In this document: positions 34,266 to 43,830 of the stretch, piece after piece
Layout: each line of letters begins with the position of its first letter
Numbering within the stretch: the first letter of the stretch is position 1
From: an uncultured Collinsella sp.
GTDB lineage: Bacteria > Actinomycetota > Coriobacteriia > Coriobacteriales > Coriobacteriaceae
Assembly: GCA_958403205.1 (NCBI GenBank)
Contig: CATXWM010000011.1
Location: 1-53,969, forward strand
Reading direction: 5' to 3'
DNA: 53,969 nt
Program-made: the position numbers and the translations under genes
Notes under the pieces: generated by a model
What the model saw: the letters and a program-made list of their open reading frames with translations, nothing else
What the model was told of the DNA's origin: nothing
The model's database searches: none

Positions 34266-35600
34266 ATGAAACCTATCGTCGCCGTCGTCGGACGCCCCAA
34301 CGTGGGCAAGTCCACGCTCGTTAACCGCCTGGCCCAGACCTCGGACGCCATCGTCCATGAGTCCCGCGGCGTCACGCGCGACCGCTCGTACCACACGGCC
34401 GATTGGAACGGCCGCGAGTTCACCATCGTCGACACGGGCGGCATCGAACCGCTCAAGAGCGATGACGTCTTCGCCACGTCCATTCGCGACCAGGCCCTCG
34501 CCGCCGCCGAGGAAGCCGCCGTCATCCTGTTTGTGGTCGACGGCCGCACCGGCGTCACCGAGGAGGACGAGTCGGTCGCTCGCATGCTCAAGCGCTGCGA
34601 CAAGCCGGTCTTTCTGCTGGTGAACAAGCTCGACAACCCCGATCGAGAGAACGACAGCATCTGGGAGTTCTATTCGCTCGGCATCGGCGAGCCCACGCCG
34701 CTCTCGGCCCTGCATGGCCACGGCACGGGCGACCTGCTCGACGATATCGTGGCCCTGCTTCCGGAGGAAGAGGACGAGGTCGCCGACGAGTTCCCCGACG
34801 CGCTGAACGTCGCCATCATCGGCCGCCCCAACGCCGGTAAGTCGTCGCTGTTCAACCGCATCCTGGGCGCCGACCGCTCCATCGTGTCCAACATTGCCGG
34901 CACCACGCGCGACGCCATCGACACGGTCGTCGAACGCAACGGCAAGCACTACCGCATGGTCGATACCGCGGGCATCCGCAAGAAGAGCACCGTGTACGAA
35001 AACATCGAGTACTACTCGATGGTCCGCGGCCTGCGCGCCATCGACCGCGCCGACGTGGCGCTGCTCGTCGTCGACGCCTCCGTGGGCGTCACCGAGCAGG
35101 ACCAGAAGGTCATGGGCTTGGCCATCGAGCGCGGCTGCGCCATCGTTGTGCTGCTCAACAAATGGGATCTGCTCGACGACGACCGTAAGCGCGAGGCCTG
35201 CATGGAGACCATCGACCGCCGTCTGGGCGTCATGGCTCCCTGGGCCCAGTACCTGCGCATCTCTGCCCTGACCGGCCGCAGCGTCGAGAAGATCTGGGCA
35301 ATGGTAGACGCCGCCGAAAAGACGCGCTCGCAGAAGATCAGCACCTCGCGCCTCAACACGTTCCTTACCGACCTGCGCGAGTTCGGTCATACCGTGGTGG
35401 ACGGCAAGCGCCGCCTGCGCATGCACTACGTGACCCAGACGGGCGTCAACCCGCCGACGTTCACGTTCTTCGTCAACCACAGCGACCTGATCAACGACAC
35501 CTACCAGCGCTACATCGAGAACCGCATGCGTTCGACCTTCGACTTTGCCGGCACGCCCATTCGACTCTTCTTTAGGAAGAAGGAGCAAAAGGATGCATAA
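34266..35600 (+). CDS. der: Ribosome assembly GTPase Der
   Basis: Der (EngA) has two GTPase domains and a C-terminal KH-like domain for 50S assembly. The 444-residue protein has GRPNVGKST, DTGGIE and NKLD in domain one, then GRPNAGKSS, DTAGIRKKS and NKWD in domain two. The end is the usual basic KH part (RLRMHYVTQTGVNPPTF). Start ATG 34266 follows AGGAG. The plsY start overlaps the last eight bases. Confidence 0.96.
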   Translation: MKPIVAVVGRPNVGKSTLVNRLAQTSDAIVHESRGVTRDRSYHTADWNGREFTIVDTGGIEPLKSDDVFATSIRDQALAAAEEAAVILFVVDGRTGVTEEDESVARMLKRCDKPVFLLVNKLDNPDRENDSIWEFYSLGIGEPTPLSALHGHGTGDLLDDIVALLPEEEDEVADEFPDALNVAIIGRPNAGKSSLFNRILGADRSIVSNIAGTTRDAIDTVVERNGKHYRMVDTAGIRKKSTVYENIEYYSMVRGLRAIDRADVALLVVDASVGVTEQDQKVMGLAIERGCAIVVLLNKWDLLDDDRKREACMETIDRRLGVMAPWAQYLRISALTGRSVEKIWAMVDAAEKTRSQKISTSRLNTFLTDLREFGHTVVDGKRRLRMHYVTQTGVNPPTFTFFVNHSDLINDTYQRYIENRMRSTFDFAGTPIRLFFRKKEQKDA

Positions 35601-36276
35601 TCCGATTCTGCTGACCGCCATCTGCGCCGTGGTCTCATTCTTTATCGGGGCGATTCCGTTTGGCCTGATCTTGGGCCGCGTGTTCAACCACACCGACATT
35701 CGCAAGGCGGGCTCCGGCAACATCGGCACCACCAACGCCCTGCGTGTAGCCGGCCCCAAGGTGGCCGCGCTCACGCTGCTGCTCGACTGCCTTAAGGGCG
35801 CCATCTGCGTTGTCATCGCCCGTCCGCTCATCGCGAGCGTGGGCTATGGGTTTCCGCCGAACATTATGGCGCCCGGAGCCCCCGGCGACTGGATGCTCGG
35901 CGTCATTTGCCTGGCAGCCGTGTGGGGGCATATCTTCTCGCCCTACCTCAACTTCCACGGCGGCAAAGGTATCGCGGTTGGTCTGGGTGTCATCCTCGCC
36001 TGGTACTGGCCTATTGGCCTGTCGCTGCTGGGCATGTTTATCGTGGCCGTCGCCATCACCAAGTATGTGTCAGTGGGATCGCTTGCCGCGGCCATCGGTC
36101 TTCCCATCGCCGCCTGTGCGGTCTTTCCGTACAGCAGCCTAGGACTTAAGTTTTGCATGGCGCTGATCGGCATCACCGTGGTGTGGGCCCATCGTGCGAA
36201 CATCAAAAAGCTCATGGCCGGTAAGGAGTCCAAGCTCTCGTTTACCAAGCGCGTCACCGAACCCGACGATAAGTAG
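35593..36276 (+). CDS. plsY: Acyl-phosphate:glycerol-3-phosphate acyltransferase
   Basis: PlsY acylates glycerol-3-phosphate using acyl phosphate. The 227-residue integral membrane protein carries all three conserved loops: IPFGLILGR, GSGNIGTTNALRV and NFHGGKGIAVGLG. ATG 35593, inside the der stop region, is supported by AGGAG eight bases before it. The gpsA gene, supplying glycerol-3-phosphate, follows after nine bases. Confidence 0.94.
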   Translation: MHNPILLTAICAVVSFFIGAIPFGLILGRVFNHTDIRKAGSGNIGTTNALRVAGPKVAALTLLLDCLKGAICVVIARPLIASVGYGFPPNIMAPGAPGDWMLGVICLAAVWGHIFSPYLNFHGGKGIAVGLGVILAWYWPIGLSLLGMFIVAVAITKYVSVGSLAAAIGLPIAACAVFPYSSLGLKFCMALIGITVVWAHRANIKKLMAGKESKLSFTKRVTEPDDK

Positions 36277-36285
36277 GAGAGAGTC

Positions 36286-37293
36286 ATGAATGTTGCGCTG
36301 ATTGGCTCCGGCTCCTGGGGAACCGCCGTCGCCGGCCTTGCTGCCGCGAGAGCCGAGCGCGTGACCATGTGGGCCCATAGCGATCAGACGGCCGCCGGCA
36401 TCAACGGCGAGCATCGTAACCCCCGCTACCTTGTGGGCTACGAGCTGCCCGGCAACGTCGTCGCCACCACGGACCTGGTGCAGGCGCTCGACGGTGCCGA
36501 GGCCATCATCTTTGCCGTTCCTTCGACGCACCTTCGCAATGTGTGCCACCAGGCCGCGCCCTTTATCGCCGCCGATACCCCGGTCCTGTGCCTCACCAAG
36601 GGCATCGAGCCCGAGTCCGGCCTGCTCATGAGCGAGGTCATTGCCAGCGAGATCGGCAACGAGCGGCGTGTGGCGGCCCTCTCGGGTCCCAACCATGCCG
36701 AGGAGATTTGCCGCGGCGGGCTCTCTGCCGCCGTCATCGCCAGCGAAGACCCGCAGGTAGGGGAGACCTTTAAGGAGCTGCTGCTGTCCACGGCCTTCCG
36801 CATCTACCTGTCGCAGGATATGACCGGCGTCGAGGTATGCGGCGCCATGAAGAACGTTATCGCCATCGTATGCGGCATTTCCGCCGGCTCGGGCGCGGGC
36901 GACAACACGCTTGCCCTCATCATGACGCGCGGCCTGGCCGAGATCAGCCGCCTGGTGCACGCCCGCGGCGGCCAGGCCATGACCTGCATGGGTCTTGCCG
37001 GCATGGGTGACCTCATTGCCACCTGCACCTCCGAGCATTCGCGCAACCGCACCTTTGGCTACGAGTTTGCCCACGGCGTTTCGCTCGACGAGTACCAGAC
37101 GCGCACGCATATGGTGGTGGAGGGCGCCGTCGCCGCCCGCAGCGTGAGCGAGCTCGCTCGTTCACTGGGCGTAGACATTCCACTCACCTTTGCCGTGGAG
37201 CAAACGCTCTACAACGGTGTTACTTTGGATAGGGCGCTCGAGATTCTTACCGATCGCGTCCCTTCCCAAGAGTTCTACGGACTCACAGACTAG
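36286..37293 (+). CDS. gpsA: NAD(P)-dependent glycerol-3-phosphate dehydrogenase
   Basis: GpsA reduces dihydroxyacetone phosphate to glycerol-3-phosphate for phospholipids. It has the dinucleotide loop GSGSWGTAVAGLAA, the catalytic lysine region CGAMKNVIAIVCGISAG and the family motif GLAGMGDLIATC. Its 335 residues are normal. Confidence 0.96.
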   Translation: MNVALIGSGSWGTAVAGLAAARAERVTMWAHSDQTAAGINGEHRNPRYLVGYELPGNVVATTDLVQALDGAEAIIFAVPSTHLRNVCHQAAPFIAADTPVLCLTKGIEPESGLLMSEVIASEIGNERRVAALSGPNHAEEICRGGLSAAVIASEDPQVGETFKELLLSTAFRIYLSQDMTGVEVCGAMKNVIAIVCGISAGSGAGDNTLALIMTRGLAEISRLVHARGGQAMTCMGLAGMGDLIATCTSEHSRNRTFGYEFAHGVSLDEYQTRTHMVVEGAVAARSVSELARSLGVDIPLTFAVEQTLYNGVTLDRALEILTDRVPSQEFYGLTD

Positions 37294-37311
37294 CGCAGAA
37301 AGGCTTCTACC

Positions 37312-37983
37312 ATGGGTTCCATCAAAATCGCTCCGTCCGTCCTTTCGGCCGACATGGCCAACCTCAAGGGCGAACTCGACAAGATCGCCGGTGCCGACTA
37401 CGTGCACTTCGACGTTATGGACGGTCACTTTACCGGCAACCTCACCTTCGGCGTTGACATCCTTAAGGCCGTCAAGCGCTCCACCGATGTACCGGTCGAC
37501 GCGCACCTCATGGTGTCGAACCCCGACGAGACGGTCGATTGGTTCGCCGACGCCGGTGCCGACATAATCACCGTGCACTACGAGGCTTCCACGCACCTGC
37601 ACCGCACGCTCACCCATCTGCAGCAGCGCGGCGTCAAGGCCGGCGTGGTGCTCAACCCCGCCACCCCCGTGTGCGTGCTCGAGAGCATCATCGACGTCGT
37701 CGATATGGTGCTGCTCATGAGCGTGAACCCGGGCTTTGGCGGCCAGAGCTTTATCCCGGGCACCATCGCAAAGCTCCACGAGCTCAAGGCCATGTGCGAG
37801 CGCCACGGCGTGTCGCCCATGATCGAGGTCGACGGCGGCATCTCTTCCAAAAACATCGCAGAAGTCGTTAAGGCCGGCGCCAACGTGCTCGTGGCCGGCT
37901 CAGCCGTATTTAAGTCCGAAGACCCCGCTGCCGAGGTTGCGCTGCTGCAGAAGCTGGGCAACGAGGCCGCACAGGAGGCATAA
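37312..37983 (+). CDS. rpe: Ribulose-phosphate 3-epimerase
   Basis: Rpe links ribulose-5-phosphate and xylulose-5-phosphate in the pentose phosphate pathway. The 223-residue TIM barrel shows IAPSVLSADMANL, the metal site HFDVMDGHF, then MSVNPGFGGQSF and EVDGGIS with the phosphate-binding GSAVF end. All catalytic aspartates and histidines are in place. Confidence 0.96.
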   Translation: MGSIKIAPSVLSADMANLKGELDKIAGADYVHFDVMDGHFTGNLTFGVDILKAVKRSTDVPVDAHLMVSNPDETVDWFADAGADIITVHYEASTHLHRTLTHLQQRGVKAGVVLNPATPVCVLESIIDVVDMVLLMSVNPGFGGQSFIPGTIAKLHELKAMCERHGVSPMIEVDGGISSKNIAEVVKAGANVLVAGSAVFKSEDPAAEVALLQKLGNEAAQEA

Positions 37984-37989
37984 ACTCTT

Positions 37990-39168
37990 ATGACCGCAGG
38001 TCAAAACCGCATACCCGTGAATCTTGACTATGCCGCCTCGACGCCCATGCGCGCCGAGGCGCGCCTTGCGCAGCAAGAATATGACGAAAGTGAGCTTGCC
38101 GGCGTCAACCCCAACTCGCTGCATTCGCTTGGCCGCAAGGCCGCCGCACGCCTGGAAGTCGCCCGTCGCGATATCGCCCGCAGCTTTGGCGCACGCGTTC
38201 GCCCGTCCGAGATCATCCTTACCAACGGCGGCACCGAGGCCAACCAGCTGGCGCTGCTCGGTCTTGCCGAGGGCGCTCGTCAGCGCGATCGTAAGCGCGA
38301 TCGCGTAATCGTTTCGGCCATCGAGCACGATTCGATTCTGGACAACCTGCCGCTGCTGCGCGCCGCCGGCTTTATCGTCGACCTGGTGCAGCCCTGCCGC
38401 GCTGGCTACATAGAGCTCGCCAGGCTTGTCGAGCTGCTAGGCGACGACGTGGCACTCGTGAGCATTATGGTCGCCAACAACGAGACCGGCGTGGTGCAGC
38501 CCATCCGCGAGCTGGCCGCCGCCGCACATGCTGCCGGCGCCCTGTTCCACACCGATGCCATCCAGGGCTATCTGCATATTCCGCTCGATGTCACCGAGCT
38601 GGGCGTCGATGCTATGACCGTTGCCGCGCACAAGATCGGCGGCCCCGTGGCATCCGGCGCGCTCTACCTTAAGAACCGCACGCCGCTGCGTCCGCGCATC
38701 TTTGGCGGTGGACAGGAAGCCGGACGTCGTGCCGGCACGCAGGACCTGCGCACGCAGCTGGCCTTTGCCGCCGCCGCCTCCGCGCTGTTGCCGACCGTGG
38801 CCCAGGAGCGCGCGACGCTGCAGGCCTTGTCCGACAAACTCTACGCCACGCTTACGGCTCATCCGCGTATTCATGCCACCATGGGCGACTACGTACAGGC
38901 CGATCGCCTGCCGGGCATGGTGTCGATCTACGTCGACGGCATGGACTCCGAGGAGCTCATCGTCAAGCTCGACGCCGCCGGCTTTGAGGTTTCGGCCGGC
39001 TCGGCGTGCTCGAGCGGCAGCATGGACCCGAGCCACGTGCTCAGCGCAATGGGCATTGGTCGCGAGCAGGCGCTAGGCGCACTGCGCATCTCCTTCGATG
39101 ACCGCGTGGACCCGGCTGACCTGAACGACTTTGCCCAGACGCTGCTCTCGATCGTAGGTGCTGCATGA
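37990..39168 (+). CDS. Cysteine desulfurase, NifS/IscS type
   Basis: The 392-residue PLP enzyme releases sulfur from cysteine for clusters and tRNA thiolation. It starts with LDYAASTPMR, has TNGGTEANQLAL, the Schiff-base lysine in AAHKIGG (K215) and the persulfide cysteine in SAGSACSSGS (C340). No scaffold gene (iscU/sufU) or thiI is adjacent, so its acceptor is unknown. It overlaps the following gene by four bases. Confidence 0.92.
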   Translation: MTAGQNRIPVNLDYAASTPMRAEARLAQQEYDESELAGVNPNSLHSLGRKAAARLEVARRDIARSFGARVRPSEIILTNGGTEANQLALLGLAEGARQRDRKRDRVIVSAIEHDSILDNLPLLRAAGFIVDLVQPCRAGYIELARLVELLGDDVALVSIMVANNETGVVQPIRELAAAAHAAGALFHTDAIQGYLHIPLDVTELGVDAMTVAAHKIGGPVASGALYLKNRTPLRPRIFGGGQEAGRRAGTQDLRTQLAFAAAASALLPTVAQERATLQALSDKLYATLTAHPRIHATMGDYVQADRLPGMVSIYVDGMDSEELIVKLDAAGFEVSAGSACSSGSMDPSHVLSAMGIGREQALGALRISFDDRVDPADLNDFAQTLLSIVGAA

Positions 39169-39974
39169 TCGTCGCCGAGCTTGAACGCGCGCTGCTGGCG
39201 CGCTACCCCAAGGCGGACGCCGAGGGCTGGGATCATGTAGGGCTCTCCGTGGGCGACCCTGCCGCCGAGATTGCTGGCGTGGCCTGCGCACTCGATGCGA
39301 CCGAAGCTAATGTTCGCCGCGCACAAGATGCCGGTGCCAACGTGCTGCTGACGCATCACCCCGTCTATATCAAGGCGCCCAAGGCGTTTTGTCCGGCGGA
39401 TGCGTCACGCCCCCAGTGCAGCGCTGCGCTGTACGAGGCGACTCGTTGCGGCGTGAGCATTATTTCGCTCCACACCAACCTGGACCGTTCGCACGAAGCG
39501 CGCGTTCGCCTGAGTGAGTTGCTGGGCGCTGAGCCCATGAGCTCGCTGGAGCATGTGGACGACCCCGAGGCAACCGGCCTGGGCGCGCTTGCAACGCTCA
39601 ACGACCCGTGCACGCTGCGCGATCTTGCCACCCGTGCTGCCACGGCCTTCGGCAGCGACCCGCGTGTGTGGGGCGAAGCCGATCGCCCGTGCCGCACCGT
39701 CGCCATTTTGGGCGGCTCCCTGGGCGACTTTGGAGAGCTCGCCATCGCCGCAGGCGCAGATGTTGTCGTGACGGGCGAGGCGGGCTACCACGTGGCGCAA
39801 GACCTTGCCTTGCGCGGGCTGTCGGTGATCTTGCTCGGCCACGACCGCTCTGAGGAGCCGTTCGTTGATATATTGATGAACTCTGCAGCTGACGCCGGGT
39901 TCGACCCCCGTCATGCGATTAAAATATTGAACCCTTGCCAATGGTGGACTGTGACAAAAGGAGAGAACTTATGA
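39165..39974 (+). CDS. Nif3-like dinuclear metal-centre protein
   Basis: The 269-residue protein belongs to the Nif3/DUF34 group, sometimes annotated as GTP cyclohydrolase I type 2, with unclear activity. Motifs include GWDHVGLSVGDP at the front, LLTHHPVYIKAPK with two metal-binding histidines, and VTGEAGYHVAQD near the end. It is coupled to the cysteine desulfurase by ATGA overlap and overlaps the zinc-ribbon gene by four bases. Confidence 0.9.
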   Translation: MIVAELERALLARYPKADAEGWDHVGLSVGDPAAEIAGVACALDATEANVRRAQDAGANVLLTHHPVYIKAPKAFCPADASRPQCSAALYEATRCGVSIISLHTNLDRSHEARVRLSELLGAEPMSSLEHVDDPEATGLGALATLNDPCTLRDLATRAATAFGSDPRVWGEADRPCRTVAILGGSLGDFGELAIAAGADVVVTGEAGYHVAQDLALRGLSVILLGHDRSEEPFVDILMNSAADAGFDPRHAIKILNPCQWWTVTKGENL

Positions 39975-40690
39975 GCGCCGGCGCTACGCTACTCAAGCTG
40001 CAACAGATCGATTTGGAGCTCGCCCGCAACAAGAGCGAACTTGCCAATATGCCGGAGCTCAAGGAGCTCGCTTCCAAGCGCAAGACCTATGTGAAGCTCA
40101 AGTCCGAGATGACCAAGCTCTACGCCCAGCGCAAGGATCTGGACATTGAGCTCGACGATCTCAACACCACCGAGATTCAGACCAACAACGCCATCGAGGC
40201 TGCCAAGAAGCGCCATGTCGACGGCTCCGACTACCGCGAGGTTCAGGACCTGGAGAATGAACTCGCAACCCTGGCCAAGCGTCTGGACAAGATTGAGCAC
40301 ACCCGCAAGGATGTCGTCATCGCCCATAAGGAGGCACTCGACCGCGAGGCCCGCGCGCAGGCAATCATCGCCAAGTTCGAGGAGGGCGTGAAGGCCGATA
40401 CCAAGGCCGCCCGCGCCAAGGCTGCCGACCTGCAGGCTCAGATTGACGCCGCCACTAAGGAGCGCACCGCGCTTGCTGCCACGCTGCCGGCCGACGTTCT
40501 CACCGACTACGAGCGTCTGCTCAAGCAGTTCCGCGGCCTGGCCGTCGAGACCATCCAGGGCAACATCCCCACGGTCTGCCACACCGCGCTGCAGGCATCG
40601 TCCATGAGCGACCTTAACCACGACGGTAGCGAGATTACGCACTGCCCGTACTGCCACCGTCTCCTGGTGCTCCCGAGCAAGGAAGCTTAA
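39971..40690 (+). CDS. Coiled-coil zinc-ribbon protein (DUF164/CdsZ-like)
   Basis: The 239-residue protein is a long coiled coil (about 1-180) with many K/E/L residues ending in a small zinc-ribbon-like part, CHTAL ... CPYCHRLL. The family normally has two CxxC pairs. Here the first knuckle keeps only one cysteine (PTVCHT), so the zinc site may be incomplete or completed by histidine. This family often lies next to the Nif3-like gene, as here. Confidence 0.82.
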   Translation: MSAGATLLKLQQIDLELARNKSELANMPELKELASKRKTYVKLKSEMTKLYAQRKDLDIELDDLNTTEIQTNNAIEAAKKRHVDGSDYREVQDLENELATLAKRLDKIEHTRKDVVIAHKEALDREARAQAIIAKFEEGVKADTKAARAKAADLQAQIDAATKERTALAATLPADVLTDYERLLKQFRGLAVETIQGNIPTVCHTALQASSMSDLNHDGSEITHCPYCHRLLVLPSKEA

Positions 40691-40693
40691 ACG

Positions 40694-41905
40694 ATGGCGG
40701 CATCCAACAATTCAATGCAACTTGAGGGAAAAACGATCCTGCTGGGCATTACCGGCGGGATCGCCGCCTATAAGTCGTGCAATATCGTGCGCCTGCTGCA
40801 AAAGCGCGGCGCCCGCGTCAAGGTCGTCATGAGCGAGCATGCCACGGAGTTTGTGGGACCGCTTACCTTCCGCGCGCTCACCAATGAGCCGGTCGCTGTT
40901 GGCCTATTCGACGACCCGTCTGACCCCATCCACCATATCTCGCTTGCGCAGGAGCCCAATCTGGTGGTCGTAGCGCCCGCGACGGCCAATATCATCGCCA
41001 AGATGGCCAACGGCATCGCCGACGACCTCATCTCCACCACGCTGCTTGCGACGCCGCGACCCATCGTGATCGCACCCGCTATGAACAACGGCATGTGGAA
41101 GGCGCCGGCGACACAGGCCAACATGTCCACGCTGCGCGAGCGCGGTGTCCATGTGGTGGGACCCGGCAGCGGCTACCTTGCCTGCGGCGACGTGGACACG
41201 GGACGCATGAGCGAGCCCGAGGACATCGTCGAGGCTGTCTGTGAGGTGCTCAACCCCGCGCCTCAGGACCTGGCAGGTAAGCGTATCGTGTTTACCGCCG
41301 GCCCCACGCACGAGCCGATCGATCCGGTGCGATTCATTGGCAACCGCTCTTCGGGCAAGATGGGCATCGCCCTGGCGGGGGAGGCCGCACGCCGCGGTGC
41401 CGAAGTCACGCTCGTGTTGGGACCGACATCGCTCGATGTTCCCCGCGGCGTGGAGTGCGTGCGCGTGCAAACCGCCGCAGAGATGCTCCAGGCGGCACTG
41501 AGCGCCTTCCAGACGGCCGATGCGGCAATTTGTGCGGCTGCCGTCGCCGACTATACCCCGGCGGCCCCTGCCGACCATAAGCTCAAAAAGGCTAACGAGC
41601 GCCTGGATCGAATCGAGCTCGTCGAGACCGTTGACATCTTAGCCGAGCTTTCGCGTCAGAAGGGCGAGCGGTGCGTGATCGGCTTTGCAGCCGAGACCGA
41701 TAACGTTGTCGAGTACGCCGAACGCAAATTGGCCCGCAAGGGCTGCGATGCCATTATCGCCAACGATGTCTCACGCGCCGATTCGGGCTTTGGAACCGAT
41801 ACGAACAAGGCCTGGATCGTGAGTAAGGCGGGTACGCAAGAACTTCCTGTGCTAACAAAACCCCAGCTCGCAGATACAATTTTGGACTTGCTTCAAAATT
41901 TGTAA
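40694..41905 (+). CDS. coaBC: Bifunctional phosphopantothenoylcysteine decarboxylase/synthetase
   Basis: CoaBC makes 4'-phosphopantetheine for coenzyme A. The 403-residue protein begins GKTILLGITGGIAAYKS (flavin-binding decarboxylase), has PIHHISLAQ with the catalytic histidine and APAMNNGMW, then the synthetase part with AGPTHEPIDPVRFIGNRSSGKMG and AAVADYTP. Its 3' end is followed at once by the tRNA-Pro promoter. Confidence 0.95.
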   Translation: MAASNNSMQLEGKTILLGITGGIAAYKSCNIVRLLQKRGARVKVVMSEHATEFVGPLTFRALTNEPVAVGLFDDPSDPIHHISLAQEPNLVVVAPATANIIAKMANGIADDLISTTLLATPRPIVIAPAMNNGMWKAPATQANMSTLRERGVHVVGPGSGYLACGDVDTGRMSEPEDIVEAVCEVLNPAPQDLAGKRIVFTAGPTHEPIDPVRFIGNRSSGKMGIALAGEAARRGAEVTLVLGPTSLDVPRGVECVRVQTAAEMLQAALSAFQTADAAICAAAVADYTPAAPADHKLKKANERLDRIELVETVDILAELSRQKGERCVIGFAAETDNVVEYAERKLARKGCDAIIANDVSRADSGFGTDTNKAWIVSKAGTQELPVLTKPQLADTILDLLQNL

Positions 41906-41913
41906 AAAAGTTC

Positions 41914-41943
41914 TTGCACAAGTCTAAAGTTTCGGGTTAATAT
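41914..41943 (+). promoter_or_regulatory. Promoter of tRNA-Pro
   Basis: TTGCAC (41914-41919), 18 bases, TAATAT (41938-41943). Confidence 0.6.
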
Positions 41944-41985
41944 ACTCCCTGTTGCGAGCGAGAGCAGAGCAACAAACAAAAGCTT

Positions 41986-42062
<77 letters not shown>

Positions 42063-42071
42063 GAAGTTTGC

Positions 42072-42102
42072 AGGTCAGGCACCTAGTGCCTGACCTTTTT
42101 TT
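42072..42102 (+). terminator. Terminator after tRNA-Pro
   Basis: AGGTCAGGCAC and GTGCCTGACCT form a perfect 11-bp stem followed by seven T. Confidence 0.93.
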
Positions 42103-42364
42103 AAGCAAGTGCTTAATTTTGATTAAGCAACAGGGTGCCAAAAATCTACCTGCGCGATAATCGCCTTTTGCGGCTACTTGCGCGTTTTGCACGCGCTTGA
42201 GCCGATTTATTAACGCGATATGAATCTACATACGCGTAGCTGGTATACAGCCGAGCACAGGCTGTATTTATCGCGGCGATTTACACAGATATAGCGACTG
42301 TAACGAACAAGCGTGTCGCTGTATTTATTCCAGTAGTTCACTTGATCGATGGACAAGTGGGCTG
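42103..42364. other. Intergenic stretch, no gene recognised
   Basis: About 260 bases with short AT-rich and GC-rich patches and small imperfect repeats (TTGCGGCTACTTGCGCGTTTTGC). No supported coding region. Confidence 0.45.
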
Positions 42365-42605
42365 TCACGACGAAACGCCAAGCAGGATGGGCTCTATAAG
42401 AGGACGCCGCAAGGGTAATGGTGGGGGAGTGTGGCATACACTCTGAGAGCCGCTTTATGACCCCATTTTTCCTCAAACCGACTACCACTGCCATGAACCT
42501 CAAATTGTTCGAGCAATCGCCAAAAGAAAAGCCCGCACGTAATTGTGCGGGCTTTGCGCTACACAAGCCTAGAAGATAGGCTAGAAGCACCAAGCGGGGA
42601 ACAGC
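42365..42605 (-). repeat. 3' flank repeat, copy 1 (partner 44125-44345)
   Basis: It includes the last codons of the first pilin-like gene (...PAWCF stop), its terminator and about 170 bases beyond, for example AAGCAGGATGG, GAGAGCCGCT and TGACCCCATTT. The counterpart lies after the second gene. This indicates tandem duplication of the whole unit. Confidence 0.82.
42524..42555 (-). terminator. Minus-strand terminator of the first pilin-like gene
   Basis: AAAGCCCGCAC and GTGCGGGCTTT pair around AATTA, and the minus-strand RNA ends TTTTCTTTT. The counterpart after the second gene is degraded. Confidence 0.85.
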
Positions 42606-43537
42606 CAGTGGGTGCCCGACGCTTCGGAGGCGGCACAGTCACCGTTCCACTGGACATAATGGAATGACATGGAGTAGCCCGTGCTCGCGGAGCGAGTCCA
42701 GCAACTATAGCCCGACGCAGCGACGGAATAGTTCCGCAATGTTACGCCCTTGGAGGCGTAATACTCGTATTGGGAGCCGTCGGACTGGAGGTGGCCATTG
42801 GACCAGAAGTTTCCGTAGACTTCAGTCGCCGAGAGCAGAAAGACCTTGTCGGTCGTCGCCGATGGCGTGCCGCCGACCTGGTTATCGGTCATCTTCGTGA
42901 CGGACTTCACCTTGGACTGGAGCTCGGAGGGCAAAAGCGCCCAGAGGTCTCCGGTATTGAGACGGTCGCGTAGGTCGGACTTCTCCCATCCACCGACTGA
43001 CGTTTTCGTGGCGTTCATTCGCTGCTGTTCTAGGGCATCGTTGGCCGCCTCGAACGTAAGTCCCGCCTTACCGGAGCCGTCCGCCATGTCGTCGTGGTTG
43101 ATGCCTACGATACGATACTCGAGGGTCTTACCGTTCGAGAGCTTGACGGAGAACTTCGTCCCCGCATCCATGGCGGCCTTCGCCTTGGCGTAGGCGGGCG
43201 ACGCCTCGCCCTTGGCGGCGATGTCCTCGGCAACCGCCTTCTGCTCGTCGAGCGTCCAGTCCTTCGCGTCCTTGGCCACCGCCGCCTGGACGGTCGCGGA
43301 ATCGGCCCCTGTGGAGCCTCCGCCGGACGCGCCGCCCTCGGTGCCAGCGCTAGTCCCGCTGTTCACCGTGTTACCGACCAGGTTGAACTGGTTTCGGATG
43401 GCTCCCGCCACGCCGGGTCCGGCGAACACGATGACCAGGCCGATGACCGCGATGATCAGGACGTACTCGATGATTGATTGCCCTCGGAGAAGAGTACCTC
43501 TTGGAGATACCCCCCCGAAGGTTAATTGCCGCTGCAT
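42581..43537 (-). CDS. Pilin-like stem protein with C-terminal DUF6273-like domain
   Basis: This open gene has 318 residues. After MQRQLTFGGVSPRG comes LRGQSIIEYVLIIAVIGLVIV, a glutamate-containing hydrophobic helix as in Flp-type and class III signal-peptide prepilins, where a cut near G-Q would expose the stem. An alanine/glycine/serine linker (about 60-90) and a helical spacer lead to the C-terminal domain: TLEYRIVGINHDDM, GWEKSDLRDRLN, DKVFLLSATEVYG, CWTRSAS and LFPAWCF, the pattern of DUF6273. It probably displays this domain outside the membrane. Start ATG 43537 is in frame; another ATG four bases upstream (43541) is out of frame. A GGGAG site precedes both. A G7 run covers codons 8-10. 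Confidence 0.82.
   Translation of the reverse strand: MQRQLTFGGVSPRGTLLRGQSIIEYVLIIAVIGLVIVFAGPGVAGAIRNQFNLVGNTVNSGTSAGTEGGASGGGSTGADSATVQAAVAKDAKDWTLDEQKAVAEDIAAKGEASPAYAKAKAAMDAGTKFSVKLSNGKTLEYRIVGINHDDMADGSGKAGLTFEAANDALEQQRMNATKTSVGGWEKSDLRDRLNTGDLWALLPSELQSKVKSVTKMTDNQVGGTPSATTDKVFLLSATEVYGNFWSNGHLQSDGSQYEYYASKGVTLRNYSVAASGYSCWTRSASTGYSMSFHYVQWNGDCAASEASGTHWLFPAWCF
43510..43516 (-). repeat. G7 tract in the start region of the first pilin-like gene
   Basis: Seven C on the plus strand (seven G in the coding strand) immediately after codon TTC. With seven bases the main frame is open from ATG 43537. Confidence 0.9.
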
Positions 43538-43830
43538 GCATATGCGACACTCCCTTCGCTCAGGGTTTGCAATACGAGCCGAGCGTAGGGCTATTCCAAG
43601 TATTTGCAACGGTCTTGCCGCTGCGGCAACGATGACGGCAGGGGAGAAAGTCATGCGCTATTAGCGCGGCTATAACGTCCGCTTCGAATGCCGACCGTAT
43701 TTATATCGAGGCAGCCATTTCATACCTTCAGAAAGACAACTGAAAGCCGCAAAAAAGCGGGACCCGGCTATAAGCCGAACCCCGCCCAAGAGAAGCCTTT
43801 AGAGCCGAGACAGACAACGCGTGTGGACAA

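Noticed and set aside
34227..35831. 534-codon minus-strand frame
   Set aside because: Antisense shadow of der.
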